64,000 bases of DNA from Halobium salinum (GCF_026586625.1 NZ_JAODIW010000006.1:754927-818926); one strand, 5' to 3'; counted from the first letter of the stretch, positions 1-8,049 are shown. Numbers and translations: made by a program. The notes: generated from the letters alone by a model not told the origin.

Positions 1-2
1 CC

Positions 3-671
3 AACGTCCTGCAGCGGTACCTCGAACGCAACGAGTACCCCCGCATCGTCGCCCACGTCCCGCCGGGCGGTTACACGGACATCGTCGAACGCGTCGAGGC
101 CGAACTCGACTTGGACGTCGAGTACACCGTCCCGGACCACCCGACGACCGACGAGTCGCTGGCGAACCTCTCCTCGACGCTCTCGGGCGAACTGAAGTTC
201 CCGAAGCGCGAGCGCGAGCACAACACGGTGAAGGCCATCGCCGACTACATGATGGGGCCGGGCGCCGGTGACGACCTGTTCGCCGACGTGGAGATTACGA
301 TGACGAGTCGCTACCCCAAACTCCAGATTCGGAACGCGAACGCCGAAATCGAGGGTCACGGCGGCGAGAACGCCCAACTCGCGACGATGGTGCCCCAGTA
401 CGGCGTGCTCTCCTTCACCCTCGAAGGGGCGAGGGTGTGGGCCGAGAGCGACGCCCCGACGAAGCGCGTCGAGATAGACAACTTCGTTCCCCGCGGTTCC
501 GTGCTCGCCCCCGGCGTCGTCGACGCGGACGACGACATCCGCGTCGGCGACGAGGTGGTCATCGAGGGGCCGAAGGCGTTCGCCGTCGGCCGCGCCGTCA
601 TGTCCGGCCCGGAGATGGTCGAGTCGACGCGGGGCATCGCGAGCGAGGTCCGCCACTGCGAGGAGACGTAG
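3..671 (+). CDS. arcS: Archaeosine synthase ArcS, C-terminal part (5' end outside window)
   Basis: The reading frame is open from the left edge and 222 codons are visible, so the N-terminal catalytic part is missing. The last ~75 residues look like a PUA RNA-binding domain (PRGSVLAPGV, then GDEVVIEG, then AVGRAVMSG), preceded by a block (QLATMVPQYGVLSFTLEGA) usual in the C-terminal half of archaeal TGT-related proteins. In the known pathway ArcS attaches lysine to preQ0 at position 15 of tRNA and the radical SAM protein RaSEA then releases archaeosine. RaSEA lies at 6569-7651 in this window, which supports ArcS over the paralogous tRNA-guanine transglycosylase TgtA. TgtA also carries a PUA domain and is the main alternative. 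Confidence 0.78.
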   Translation, partial: NVLQRYLERNEYPRIVAHVPPGGYTDIVERVEAELDLDVEYTVPDHPTTDESLANLSSTLSGELKFPKREREHNTVKAIADYMMGPGAGDDLFADVEITMTSRYPKLQIRNANAEIEGHGGENAQLATMVPQYGVLSFTLEGARVWAESDAPTKRVEIDNFVPRGSVLAPGVVDADDDIRVGDEVVIEGPKAFAVGRAVMSGPEMVESTRGIASEVRHCEET

Positions 672-746
672 TCGGGCGAACGCGAGGGGGACGAGAGACG
701 TAACCCGAGCGAAACGTTTTCGCGGACCGGCCGGGTGGGTCGACGC

Positions 747-1208
747 ATGCGTCCCCGAACCGCCCTCCCCGTCGCGCTCCTCGCCGCCGTCGTCGGCGCC
801 ATCACCGTCGTCCGGCCGTTCCTCCCGATGCTGACCGACACGTCCCCCACGGGCGGCGTGTCACTCCTCCACCTCGTCGGCCTCCTCGGTCTCCTGTTGA
901 ACCCCGGCGCCGTCTTCCTACTCGGTCGCCGAGTCGGCTGCGAGTACGGCGTCGCCGGCGAGACGACGACCCTCCTCGGTGGGTTCGTCGCCACTGGGGT
1001 CGCGGGGGTCGCCGTCGGGAGCGCAGTCGCCGGCGCGTACGTCTTCGAGGCGGTGTCGCTGACGCCCCCCACCGGACTGGTCGCGACGGCCGCGGACCTC
1101 CTCTTACGGTCGCTCCTCACCGGCGTGCCGTTCGGTATCGCCGGGTTCGCCGGAGCGGCGTGGGCGGCGCTTCGGACCGGAGGCGGCCGTTCGGCGATGG
1201 CCCCGTAA
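747..1208 (+). CDS. Predicted integral membrane protein, unknown function
   Basis: A 153-residue hydrophobic protein with about four predicted membrane helices: roughly residues 6-26, 38-58, 74-98 and 115-138. The frame opens with an in-frame GTG at 735, but ATG at 747 gives the usual short basic N-terminus (MRPRTALP) and is preferred. It lies 75 bases after arcS on the same strand and converges with the propeller lipoprotein gene that ends at 1227. I recognise no family. The even GC3 bias and clean hydrophobic pattern make it a credible gene. Confidence 0.6.
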   Translation: MRPRTALPVALLAAVVGAITVVRPFLPMLTDTSPTGGVSLLHLVGLLGLLLNPGAVFLLGRRVGCEYGVAGETTTLLGGFVATGVAGVAVGSAVAGAYVFEAVSLTPPTGLVATAADLLLRSLLTGVPFGIAGFAGAAWAALRTGGGRSAMAP

Positions 1209-1226
1209 CGTCCGAGTCGGCACCGG

Positions 1227-2525
1227 TCACTCGAAGGCGACGAGCCGCGTCGGCATCCCCCCGTCCGTCGGGACGGTCGCGTACAGCCGACTCTCGGCGA
1301 CGGAGAGGCCCCGGACCGACGCGGCGAACGACAGGCCCCAGAGCCGGTCGCCGGTGTCGACGTCGAACGCTTCGACCGTCGAGGGCTCCGGTCCGTCCTC
1401 CCGCGGTTCGACCGTCGGGACGACCACCGTGTCGCCTCCGGCCGCGGGTCGTGCCCAGAAGCCGGGGACGCCGTCGAGGTCGGTCCGCCAGCGACGGCGA
1501 CCGTCGTGGCCGAGACAGCGGAGCGTCCCGTCGGCGGCCGCGAGGAGGACTGCGTCGTCGGTGACGACGGGCGGGGCGTGGAGGCGACCGCCGGTCTCGG
1601 CGCCTCCGTCGGCTTCGGTGTCGGTCGTGGCCACGTCGTCGACCGACCACCGAAGTTCGCCCGTCTCCCGGTCGAACGCTCGGACGGTTCCGGCGCGGTC
1701 CCGGTGGTAGCCGACGACGGCGAGGTCGTCGGTCAGTGCCGGACTGAAGGTGGGCGCAGGGTCGCCGAGCGTCCATCCCGGCGGGGTGAACTCCCAACGG
1801 GTCGACCGCTCCTTCGGTATCGACGGCGGCCAGTCCTCGTCGCGGTCCTCCCACGGCCACTCGATGGCGACGCTGCCGAGGTCGAGGGCGGCCACCTCCG
1901 GGTACGCGGAGACGTACACCGTCCCGTCGTCGACGGCGGGGTGCCCCTTCACGTCGCCGTACCAGGTGTGCCACGCGACCCGGCCGGTCGCGTCGAGCGC
2001 CGACACGCCGTAGTACGGGAGGACGAGTCGTCCGGCCGCGACCGTCGATGTCCCCGTGTTGACGAGTCGCTGGTTCTCGGCACGCCACGTCTCCGCCCCG
2101 TCGGTGAGCGCGTAGCCGGCGAACAGGTCGCCGCCGAGGAGGTACGCCGTGTCGCCGCCGGCGACCGGCGACCGGTGTCCCAGGGTTTCGACGTCGACGC
2201 TCCACGCTTCGGTCCCGTCCGGAGCCCACGCCCGGAGCACGTCGTCGCCGACGGCGACCACCCGGTCCCCGGTGACGACCGGGGTCCCGCCGACGCCCGG
2301 TTCGGTCGCCCACTCCCGCTCGGGGGTCGACCGCGGTGGCGACGCGCCGGGGTTGTAGTACGTGTTCCGGGCGTCGTGGCCGCGCTGTGGCCACGCCGCC
2401 GGACCGGACGGTGGCTCCGGAATCGGCTCGGGGTCGAGCGCGGTGGTGTCGGTGCCGGCGACGACCGCGCCGCCGGCGACACCGAACCCGCCGAGTGCGG
2501 CGAGATACTGGCGTCTGGAGGGCAT
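1227..2525 (-). CDS. PQQ-like beta-propeller protein with Tat signal
   Basis: A 432-residue exported protein. The N-terminus has a twin-arginine motif (SRRQYLA) and a hydrophobic stretch, so Tat export is expected, as for most haloarchaeal secreted proteins. The body consists of repeats of the PQQ/BamB type: WPQRGHDARNTYY near residue 56, then units such as VRAFDRETGELRW and VEAFDVDTGDRLWG. These families form 7- or 8-bladed propellers; many are scaffolds without bound PQQ. Start: the frame is open further upstream, but the Tat signal begins at the ATG at 2525. Its start faces the peroxiredoxin gene (2648) across a divergent promoter region of 122 bases. Fragments of similar propellers occur at 13663-13782 and 37948-38130. 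Confidence 0.82.
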   Translation of the reverse strand: MPSRRQYLAALGGFGVAGGAVVAGTDTTALDPEPIPEPPSGPAAWPQRGHDARNTYYNPGASPPRSTPEREWATEPGVGGTPVVTGDRVVAVGDDVLRAWAPDGTEAWSVDVETLGHRSPVAGGDTAYLLGGDLFAGYALTDGAETWRAENQRLVNTGTSTVAAGRLVLPYYGVSALDATGRVAWHTWYGDVKGHPAVDDGTVYVSAYPEVAALDLGSVAIEWPWEDRDEDWPPSIPKERSTRWEFTPPGWTLGDPAPTFSPALTDDLAVVGYHRDRAGTVRAFDRETGELRWSVDDVATTDTEADGGAETGGRLHAPPVVTDDAVLLAAADGTLRCLGHDGRRRWRTDLDGVPGFWARPAAGGDTVVVPTVEPREDGPEPSTVEAFDVDTGDRLWGLSFAASVRGLSVAESRLYATVPTDGGMPTRLVAFE

Positions 2526-2647
2526 CGGTGGCGGCTCTCGGTGGCAGGAACAAGTCAGTTTCGGAGAGGGAAGACTCGAGACGGCCGGAGGGAAGAACCC
2601 ACCGCGACCGACACAACGCTTTTTCGCCGACCACCCAATCGACGGGT

Positions 2648-3220
2648 ATGCTCGACGTCGGCGACACCGCACCGGAGTTCACCGTACCGATGGCGACCCC
2701 CGAACACGCGGGGGACGCCGGGGCGTACACCAGCGACCACGTCGAACGCTTCGACCTCGGCGAGGCGCTCGAAGACGGCCCGGTCGCCCTCGCGTTCTTC
2801 CCGGGGGTGTTCTCGCGCACCTGCACGCAGGAGCTGTGTGAGATGCGCGACTGGCACGGCGAGATGGCCGAGTTGGGCGGGAGCGCGGGCGGTGCTGACG
2901 ACACGGCCGCCCGGGTGTACGGCGTCAGCGTCGACACCCCGTGGTCACAGCTCCGGTTCGTCGACGAGTACGACCTCGACTACCCGCTCCTCTCGGGATT
3001 CAACTCCGACCTCGTCGCCGACTACGGCGTGCGCCGCGAGGACGGCATCCTCCGCGGCATCGCGAAGCGCGCGGTGTACGTCGTCGCGCCGGACCGGACC
3101 GTCGCGTACGCGTGGCTGACCGAAGAGTCGCTCACCTTCCCCGACCTCGACGCCGTCGCGGAGGCGATGGCGGCCAGCGCGCGCGGCGACGAGAGCGCCC
3201 ACGGCGACCGCGACGACTGA
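2648..3220 (+). CDS. Peroxiredoxin (AhpC/TSA, thioredoxin fold)
   Basis: A 190-residue thioredoxin-fold peroxidase that should reduce H2O2 or organic peroxides in the cytoplasm. The active-site block is FFPGVFSRTCTQELC around residues 50-64: peroxidatic Cys59 sits in a P-x3-S-x2-C version of the usual PxxxTxxC motif, and Cys64 follows five residues later. The next core segments (YGVSVDTPWSQLRFV, YPLLSGFNSDLVADYGV) are also typical. Length suits the 1-Cys/atypical 2-Cys bacterioferritin-comigratory type. ATG at 2648 lies ~22 bases after a TTTTTCG T-rich element that may be part of its promoter. Divergent to the propeller gene. Confidence 0.88.
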   Translation: MLDVGDTAPEFTVPMATPEHAGDAGAYTSDHVERFDLGEALEDGPVALAFFPGVFSRTCTQELCEMRDWHGEMAELGGSAGGADDTAARVYGVSVDTPWSQLRFVDEYDLDYPLLSGFNSDLVADYGVRREDGILRGIAKRAVYVVAPDRTVAYAWLTEESLTFPDLDAVAEAMAASARGDESAHGDRDD

Positions 3221-3226
3221 TTCGGT

Positions 3227-3391
3227 GTGACGCTCCGCCGTCCCCACGACTGTCGGCGCTGTGGGTGCCGTATCGAGCCGGACGACACCTTCGCGGCCGT
3301 CGACGTGCTCGACGCCGACGGCGAGCTCCGGGCCCTGCTCTGTCCCGACTGCGGGCGGGCGCTCCGGGAGTTCGTGGACGGCGATTCGTGA
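3227..3391 (+). CDS. Small zinc-ribbon protein (54 aa)
   Basis: A short ORF starting with GTG six bases after the peroxiredoxin stop. It has two Cys pairs, C9-x2-C12 and C39-x2-C42 (CPDC followed by GRALREF), which is the arrangement of a treble-clef or zinc-ribbon fold; an extra Cys14 is present. The first knuckle reads DCRRCGCRIEPDD. Such stand-alone zinc ribbons are common and poorly characterised in haloarchaea. The tight spacing suggests co-transcription with the peroxiredoxin. It could bind zinc for nucleic-acid or protein contact; no function is claimed. Real-gene evidence is the paired cysteines and GC3-rich codons. Confidence 0.62.
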   Translation: MTLRRPHDCRRCGCRIEPDDTFAAVDVLDADGELRALLCPDCGRALREFVDGDS

Positions 3392-3450
3392 GACGCCCAC
3401 GACCGTCGGACGGCGCCGGGCTTTTTCGGCCGCCGACCCCATGCCCGACC

Positions 3451-3840
3451 ATGGACGAGATATCACTCGGCGTACCGCGACCCATCCTCGACTCGCTCCC
3501 GGCCGACGACGACGTGGCCGGACAGGACATGCAGCGCGCCGTCGCTGGCATCGAGGAGTCGGTCAACCGCGTGATTCGTGAGACGGGCGACGAGACGGCC
3601 GTCGCCGAACGGGTGGCTGACGTGCTCGAGCGATTGGAGTCGCAGGCCGAACGCTACGACGAGTTCGTCCCCGAGATGCGGGCGTGGGGGCAGTCGCCCA
3701 TCTACGCTATCGCGTGGCGAAACCTGCAGTTGGACCTCGTCGGACAGATTATGGAGGTCGACTGGCTGGCCGAACATTTGGACCGCGAGCGTAACTCGCG
3801 GCTCGTTGAGGACGGGATTCGGTTCGGAAAGCGCGACTGA
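3451..3840 (+). CDS. Hypothetical acidic haloarchaeal protein, helical
   Basis: A 129-residue soluble protein, probably all alpha-helical, with heptad-like stretches between residues 25 and 75 (VNRVIRETGDETAVAERVADVLERL written as two helices). It ends with basic FGKRD. ATG at 3451 is ten bases after an out-of-frame ATG and ~25 bases after a T-rich TATA-like element at 3421-3427, so leaderless expression is likely. No catalytic motif or membrane segment is visible. I do not recognise the family. It converges with the DUF7521-like gene ending at 3854. Confidence 0.6.
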   Translation: MDEISLGVPRPILDSLPADDDVAGQDMQRAVAGIEESVNRVIRETGDETAVAERVADVLERLESQAERYDEFVPEMRAWGQSPIYAIAWRNLQLDLVGQIMEVDWLAEHLDRERNSRLVEDGIRFGKRD

Positions 3841-3853
3841 GGGCTCGCCCCGT

Positions 3854-4144
3854 TCAGCGGCCTCGCCGGGTGGCCCACAGCGAGTAGCCGATGATGCCGA
3901 AGCCGACGCTCGTGAGCGCGTTCTCGACCAGCAGCGCGCTGCCGCCGGAGACGGCGAGTAGTTGGTCCGCGACCCCGGCGAGGATAGAGCCGAAGGTGAC
4001 GATGCCGAAGCCGACGGCGAGCAGCGCCATCGGCTCCGACCCGCTCCGGCGCGCCGCCTTCGCCGCGTTGTAGGTGATGAACCCACCGAACGCGAGCGTG
4101 ATAGTCTTGAACACGAGCACCAGTGGCGGGACAACGGCGCTCAT
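3854..4144 (-). CDS. Small three-helix membrane protein, DUF7521-like
   Basis: A 96-residue protein with three hydrophobic segments (about 4-26, 38-58 and 66-88), each with small residues and a Gly-rich middle. The start codon overlaps the stop of the upstream HTH gene by four bases (ATGA at 4141-4144), so translational coupling is expected. Pairs of a short wHTH regulator with this kind of three-helix membrane protein recur in haloarchaeal genomes; the membrane partner may sense or transmit an envelope signal, but that is inference. Confidence 0.7.
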   Translation of the reverse strand: MSAVVPPLVLVFKTITLAFGGFITYNAAKAARRSGSEPMALLAVGFGIVTFGSILAGVADQLLAVSGGSALLVENALTSVGFGIIGYSLWATRRGR

Positions 4145-4497
4145 AGTTCCTCCCCGATGCGCGCCCAGAGTCGTTCCAGCCGCTCGTCCGGACTCTCGGG
4201 CTCTCGAACGACGTCTACCGACACCGACTCCGACCCTTCGTCGACCGAGACGAACACACCGGCGCAGTCCCGGACGTAGGCGGTGACGTGGTTCCCGTCC
4301 GTTCGGACCCGGGTTCGTTCCTCGACCAACCCCGCCTCGCTGAGGGCGGTCAGCTTTCGGTACGCGCTCGTCCGCGGGAGGTCACACGACGCCGTCACCT
4401 CCTTTGCGGTGTGTGGCTCGTCCAAAAGACAGAGAATCGCGCGACAGTCGGCGTCCGAGAGCGGTTCGAGCACGGTGTCGGCGTCGGTGCCGGTCAT
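4141..4497 (-). CDS. Winged helix-turn-helix transcriptional regulator
   Basis: A 118-residue DNA-binding protein of the ArsR/TrmB-like winged-helix group. The HTH covers about residues 14-60 (DCRAILCLLDEPHTAKEV, then LPRTSAYRKLTALSEAGL), followed by a beta wing (VEERTRVRTDGNHVTAY). The C-terminal tail is acidic and ends in a short helix. Start at ATG 4497; longer upstream reading is an antisense artefact. It overlaps the membrane gene at 3854-4144 and is divergent from the halocyanin gene. A perfect 8+1+8 palindrome at 4736-4752 in the shared upstream region is a candidate operator for it. Confidence 0.82.
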   Translation of the reverse strand: MTGTDADTVLEPLSDADCRAILCLLDEPHTAKEVTASCDLPRTSAYRKLTALSEAGLVEERTRVRTDGNHVTAYVRDCAGVFVSVDEGSESVSVDVVREPESPDERLERLWARIGEEL

Positions 4498-4735
4498 GCG
4501 CCATCGGTCGCTGACGCTGCGTTCGCGACTCGGTGCGGCGATGCGGGTCGGTCGTCGCTGGAGGGGTGAAGCGTTCTGCGGGGCATGAGAGGGTCCGGAC
4601 CGGGTGGTCGGATGGGCCTGCGAGGTCATCCCGGGGAGGCCTCCTCGTCGAACCGTACTGTGTCTGTCGGTGCTCGGACATGACACGCTCGGTCGGCCGC
4701 GAGACGTCGGCCGGAAGCAAAGGGTCCGGTGGGCG
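4498..4735. other. Intergenic region between HTH gene and halocyanin
   Basis: The whole gap (4498-4797) is 300 bases. Apart from the palindrome and TATA element listed separately, no credible gene was found. Antisense ORFs here read through in alternative frames with Arg-rich translations and are not supported. Confidence 0.5.
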
Positions 4736-4752
4736 GTTCCAGAATCTGGAAC
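4736..4752. promoter_or_regulatory. Perfect inverted repeat, candidate operator
   Basis: GTTCCAGA-A-TCTGGAAC, two perfect 8-base arms around one central base. It ends 11 bases ahead of the TATA element at 4763-4770 and about 46 bases ahead of the halocyanin ATG. That position suits an activator, or a repressor blocking TFB. The divergent HTH protein (4141-4497) is the obvious candidate binder. Confidence 0.55.
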
Positions 4753-4762
4753 GACCCGGTGG

Positions 4763-4770
4763 TGATTATT
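4763..4770 (+). promoter_or_regulatory. TATA-like element of the halocyanin gene
   Basis: TGATTATT stands out in GC-rich surroundings, centred 31 bases before the ATG at 4798. This spacing predicts a transcription start only a few bases before the start codon, the usual near-leaderless arrangement. Confidence 0.45.
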
Positions 4771-4797
4771 GTCGAGCGAGCGAAAGGTTCGCACGCG

Positions 4798-5670
4798 ATG
4801 AGACGGTCCCTCACGAGACGAACGGCCCTCCGCACCGCCGCTCTGAGCGCTACCGCAGCCGTCGCCGGCTGTATCGGCTCCGGGGTCACCCCACCGAGCG
4901 CCGATCCCGGCAACGGGTCGGGAGACGCTGCCGACCCCGACGCGCTCGACGAATCGCTCGAGACGTGGCTCGCGAACGCGAACGGCTACGCCGGCTACGT
5001 GCGACGCGTCCCCGCCGATGGCTCGCCTCGTGTTCGCGTCGGCTCCAGCGCGAACGAGGACGACCCGCTCCAGTTCCAGTACCCCGGAATCCGAGTCGCT
5101 CCGGGGACGACCGTCACGTGGGTGTGGACCGGCCACGGTGGATCGAACAACGTGGTCGCAACCGGCGGTTCGTTCGACAGCGGCGATCCGGTGGACCGAC
5201 ACGGGGCGACCTTCGAGCACACCTTCGAGTCGGTCGGCACGTATCAGTACGCCTCCGAGCCTCACGGCGAAGACGGGATGCGAGGGGCCGTGCTGGTCCG
5301 CGAGCCACCCGAGACCGGGTACCCAGCCGTCGACGAATGGCTGAAAAACACGGCCCATTGGCAGGGACACGTCGTCGACGAGACCGGGCGCGACGCTGCG
5401 ACCGTGACGGTGGGCACCCGGGGTGACGGCCCGACGTTTGCCTTCGGGCCCTCCGTCCTGAAGATCTCGCGGGGGACGACCGTCTCCTGGAAGTGGTCGG
5501 GCGACGGGCCACACACGGTTACCTTCCGAGACGGGTCGATTCCCGGAACCGAAGTGCACAACGAACCCGGCGTTCACTACGAGCACACGTTCGACGCGAC
5601 CGGTGTCTACCAGTACTTCTGCGCCCCACACCGGAGCATCGGCATGAAAGGCGCCGTCGTCGTCGAGTAG
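4798..5670 (+). CDS. Two-domain halocyanin (blue copper lipoprotein)
   Basis: A 290-residue exported lipoprotein: Tat-like RRTALRTAALS and lipobox AVAGC (Cys25), then two cupredoxin domains. Domain 2 (about 183-290) has the full type-1 copper set: His239 (DGPHTV), Cys275, His278 and Met283 (YQYFCAPHRSIGMKG). Domain 1 (about 58-168) has Asn117 where the first His belongs and Ser153 where Cys belongs, keeping only His156 and Met161 (YQYASEPHGEDGMRG). So only domain 2 should carry a blue copper centre. Halocyanins are peripheral electron carriers at the outer face of the membrane. The gene has its own palindrome and TATA box upstream. Confidence 0.88.
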   Translation: MRRSLTRRTALRTAALSATAAVAGCIGSGVTPPSADPGNGSGDAADPDALDESLETWLANANGYAGYVRRVPADGSPRVRVGSSANEDDPLQFQYPGIRVAPGTTVTWVWTGHGGSNNVVATGGSFDSGDPVDRHGATFEHTFESVGTYQYASEPHGEDGMRGAVLVREPPETGYPAVDEWLKNTAHWQGHVVDETGRDAATVTVGTRGDGPTFAFGPSVLKISRGTTVSWKWSGDGPHTVTFRDGSIPGTEVHNEPGVHYEHTFDATGVYQYFCAPHRSIGMKGAVVVE

Positions 5671-5944
5671 TACCCCGCGACCTCCCCGCTGACGAAGCGA
5701 CTGCCGTTTCGGCCGCTCCTCCCGCAACACCCTCTTCGACCGCGTCGGCGGCCATCGGCAGCCGACCACTTGATAAACCTCTAACGACGATACTGAATCG
5801 GCTCCGCCGCCGGTGCCGTTCACTCGGAACGCCCCGACCGCCACTCGATGGCGGCCGTGCCCTCCGTACCGTTGACCATCTACACAACCGACCACCACTA
5901 CGTCGTCGACGCGTTCGCTCGAGCGTCGACGAACGGAGTGCCCG

Positions 5945-6415
5945 GTGCCACGAATCAACGAGGAACGGCTACACGCGGCGGTCGAGGACGACTTCGTCGT
6001 CTTCATCATCGGGGTGCGAATCAACCGCTTGCGGGCGGTTCGGGAGTGGCTGCCGGTCGCACGGGTGATGCCGCGGATGCTCCGGGAGCTGCGCGAACAG
6101 CCGACGCGGGGGCTGCTCGACTCCCGAAGTGCGTTCGGCCTCCGGAACTTCACGATGGTCCAGTACTGGCGCTCCTTCGAGGACCTTCGCACGTACACCC
6201 GTGACCACGACGCCGAGTACTTCCCGGCGTGGATGCGGTTCGACCACGAGGCGGCCGAGAGCGGCGCGGTCGGCATCTCGCACGAGACGTACGTCGTTCG
6301 TGCCGGCGAGTACGAGACGGCCTACAACAACGCGCCGGAGTACGGACTCGGTGAGGTCGGGAAGCTGTCCCGGCTTCGGAAGGGAGACGGAGTGCGGCGG
6401 GTCGACCGGGGCTGA
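5945..6415 (+). CDS. DUF4188 family protein (monooxygenase-like)
   Basis: A 156-residue protein resembling DUF4188, a family with a dimeric alpha/beta barrel fold related to small heme-type monooxygenases. Diagnostic blocks are VFIIGVRINRLRAVREWLPV near residue 19, MPRMLRELREQP, and FTMVQYWRSFEDLRTY followed by HDAEYFPAW. The start is a GTG at 5945; no in-frame ATG precedes the conserved block closely. The region 5671-5944 before it contains nothing else I can support, only TATA-like AT-rich bits near 5770-5790. Cytoplasmic; substrate unknown. Confidence 0.8.
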   Translation: MPRINEERLHAAVEDDFVVFIIGVRINRLRAVREWLPVARVMPRMLRELREQPTRGLLDSRSAFGLRNFTMVQYWRSFEDLRTYTRDHDAEYFPAWMRFDHEAAESGAVGISHETYVVRAGEYETAYNNAPEYGLGEVGKLSRLRKGDGVRRVDRG

Positions 6416-6568
6416 CCGACGGTGAGGACGTAGTTGCGGACTCCGGCGGCGTAGTCCTCGAGGAGACAGGGCCCGGGTCGGAGTAGGGGAGTTCGCAGTT
6501 CGTTCGCCGACGACAGCGGCCGCACGACGACCGAAGCCGACTTACGCGCCACCGCCCGAACGGAACCA

Positions 6569-7651
6569 ATGAGCGAGAGCGAACCCAGCCCGGAGGTCTA
6601 CGAACGGGGCCGCGGGATGGACGCGCACAATCAGGTGATGCGCGACATCCGGTCGGAGAAGGAGAAGACGTACGACCCCCACGAGCCCACGCGAGTCTGG
6701 ATCGACGAGGACAACACGCCCGACGGCGTCCGCCAGTCCCTGACCATCATCCTCAACACCGGCGGCTGCCGGTGGGCGCGCGCCGGTGGCTGTACGATGT
6801 GTGGCTACGTCGCCGAATCGGTGGAGGGTGGCTCCGTCGCCCACGAGGCGCTGATGGACCAGATTGGAGTGTGTCTCGACCACGAAGCCGAGGAGGCCGA
6901 CGAGCCCTCCGAACTCATCAAAATCTACACCTCCGGGTCGTTTCTCGACGAACGCGAGGTCGGCGCCGAGACGCGCGACGCCATCGCCGAGACGTTCGCG
7001 GACCGCGAGCGCATAGTCGTCGAGTCCCTCCCGGACTTCGTCGACGTCGACAAACTCGAGGACTTCACCGAGCGCGGCCTCGAGACGGACGTGGCGGTCG
7101 GTCTGGAGACTGCAACCGACCGCGTGCGCCACGACTGCGTGAACAAGTACTTCGACTTCGCGGACTTCGAGGCCGCCTGCAAGTCGGCCGCCGAGGCCGA
7201 CGCGGGCATCAAGGCGTACCTCCTGATGAAGCCCCCGTTCCTCTCGGAGCCCGAGGCGCTCGAGGATATGAAGTCCTCCGTCCGCCGATGCGCCGCGGTC
7301 GACAACTGCCACACGGTGTCGATGAACCCCTGTAACGTCCAGCGCTACACGATGGTCGACGAACTCCACTTCGCGGGCGGCTACCGTCCGCCGTGGCTCT
7401 GGTCGGTCGCGGCCGTCCTGGAATCGACGGCCGACGTCGACGCCATCGTCGTCTCGGACCCCGTCGGCCACGGCTCCGACCGGGGACCCCACAACTGCGG
7501 CGACTGTGACGACCGCGTCCAGACGGCCATCAAGGACTTCGACCTCCGACAGGACCCGTCGGTGTTCGAGCAGGTCTCGTGTGAGTGTGAGGCGACCTGG
7601 GAACACGTCGTCGAGGAAGAGTCGAGTTACGCCGCACCGCTGGTTCGGTAG
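6569..7651 (+). CDS. Archaeosine biosynthesis radical SAM protein RaSEA
   Basis: A 360-residue radical SAM enzyme. The N-terminal signature is LNTGGCRWARAGGCTMCGY (about residues 53-71), whose three cysteines bind the [4Fe-4S] cluster in the Elp3/MiaB-like spacing seen in RaSEA proteins. Further conserved blocks are IYTSGSFLDEREV, VESLPDFV, GLETATDRVR and YLLMKPPFLSEPEAL. The C-terminal third holds extra cysteines (HNCGDCDD and VSCECEATW). RaSEA works with ArcS: ArcS makes a lysine-preQ0 tRNA intermediate and RaSEA cleaves it to archaeosine. arcS lies at the left edge of this window. ATG at 6569 precedes a hydrophilic leader typical of haloarchaeal orthologues. Confidence 0.88.
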   Translation: MSESEPSPEVYERGRGMDAHNQVMRDIRSEKEKTYDPHEPTRVWIDEDNTPDGVRQSLTIILNTGGCRWARAGGCTMCGYVAESVEGGSVAHEALMDQIGVCLDHEAEEADEPSELIKIYTSGSFLDEREVGAETRDAIAETFADRERIVVESLPDFVDVDKLEDFTERGLETDVAVGLETATDRVRHDCVNKYFDFADFEAACKSAAEADAGIKAYLLMKPPFLSEPEALEDMKSSVRRCAAVDNCHTVSMNPCNVQRYTMVDELHFAGGYRPPWLWSVAAVLESTADVDAIVVSDPVGHGSDRGPHNCGDCDDRVQTAIKDFDLRQDPSVFEQVSCECEATWEHVVEEESSYAAPLVR

Positions 7652-7923
7652 TCGCCGCCGCGGCGCCGTCGACCGACCAGCAGCGGGGTCGACGGGTAGG
7701 GCGGACGATAGTCGGAAAGCGAAGTTTCACCCAGGAAAACGGTGCGTTTCTGGGGAACCGGTCATCAGTAAGGGCACCCTGTCGTCGCGCTAGTGAGCAC
7801 ATGGCTATCCCCTCTTGGCGTGTTATCAGTTAGCATACGGTGCGTTCGCCGCCGTCGAACCGGACCTGCACGGCGTGCACGGCCGACGCCACGAACGCCC
7901 GTACGGTCACGACGGTGAACACG

Positions 7924-8049
7924 ATGACACACACGCACGACGCCCGGTGGGTCGGGTACTACGACGAGGACGGCTGGCTGGAGATTAGAGAGCCCGAGGC
8001 GGCCGGCGCCTGGCTGGCCACCGACCGGCCCATCGACATCGAGGACTGA
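7924..8049 (+). CDS. Small acidic protein (41 aa), haloarchaeal
   Basis: A short ORF: MTHTHDARWVGYYDEDG, then WLEIREPEAAGAWL and TDRPIDIED. It is acidic, aromatic-rich and has GC3-biased codons, so it looks translated. A promoter-like AT-rich stretch (GTTATCAGTTAGCATAC, 7821-7837) lies about 90 bases upstream. Homologous short proteins of unknown role are common in haloarchaea; I give no family number with confidence. The gap 7652-7923 holds nothing else I can support. Confidence 0.55.
   Translation: MTHTHDARWVGYYDEDGWLEIREPEAAGAWLATDRPIDIED

Noticed and set aside
4141-6276. Very long minus-strand ORF of 711 codons
   Set aside because: Only its first 118 codons upstream of the stop (4141-4497) are the HTH gene; the rest is antisense to the halocyanin with Arg/Ser-rich translation.
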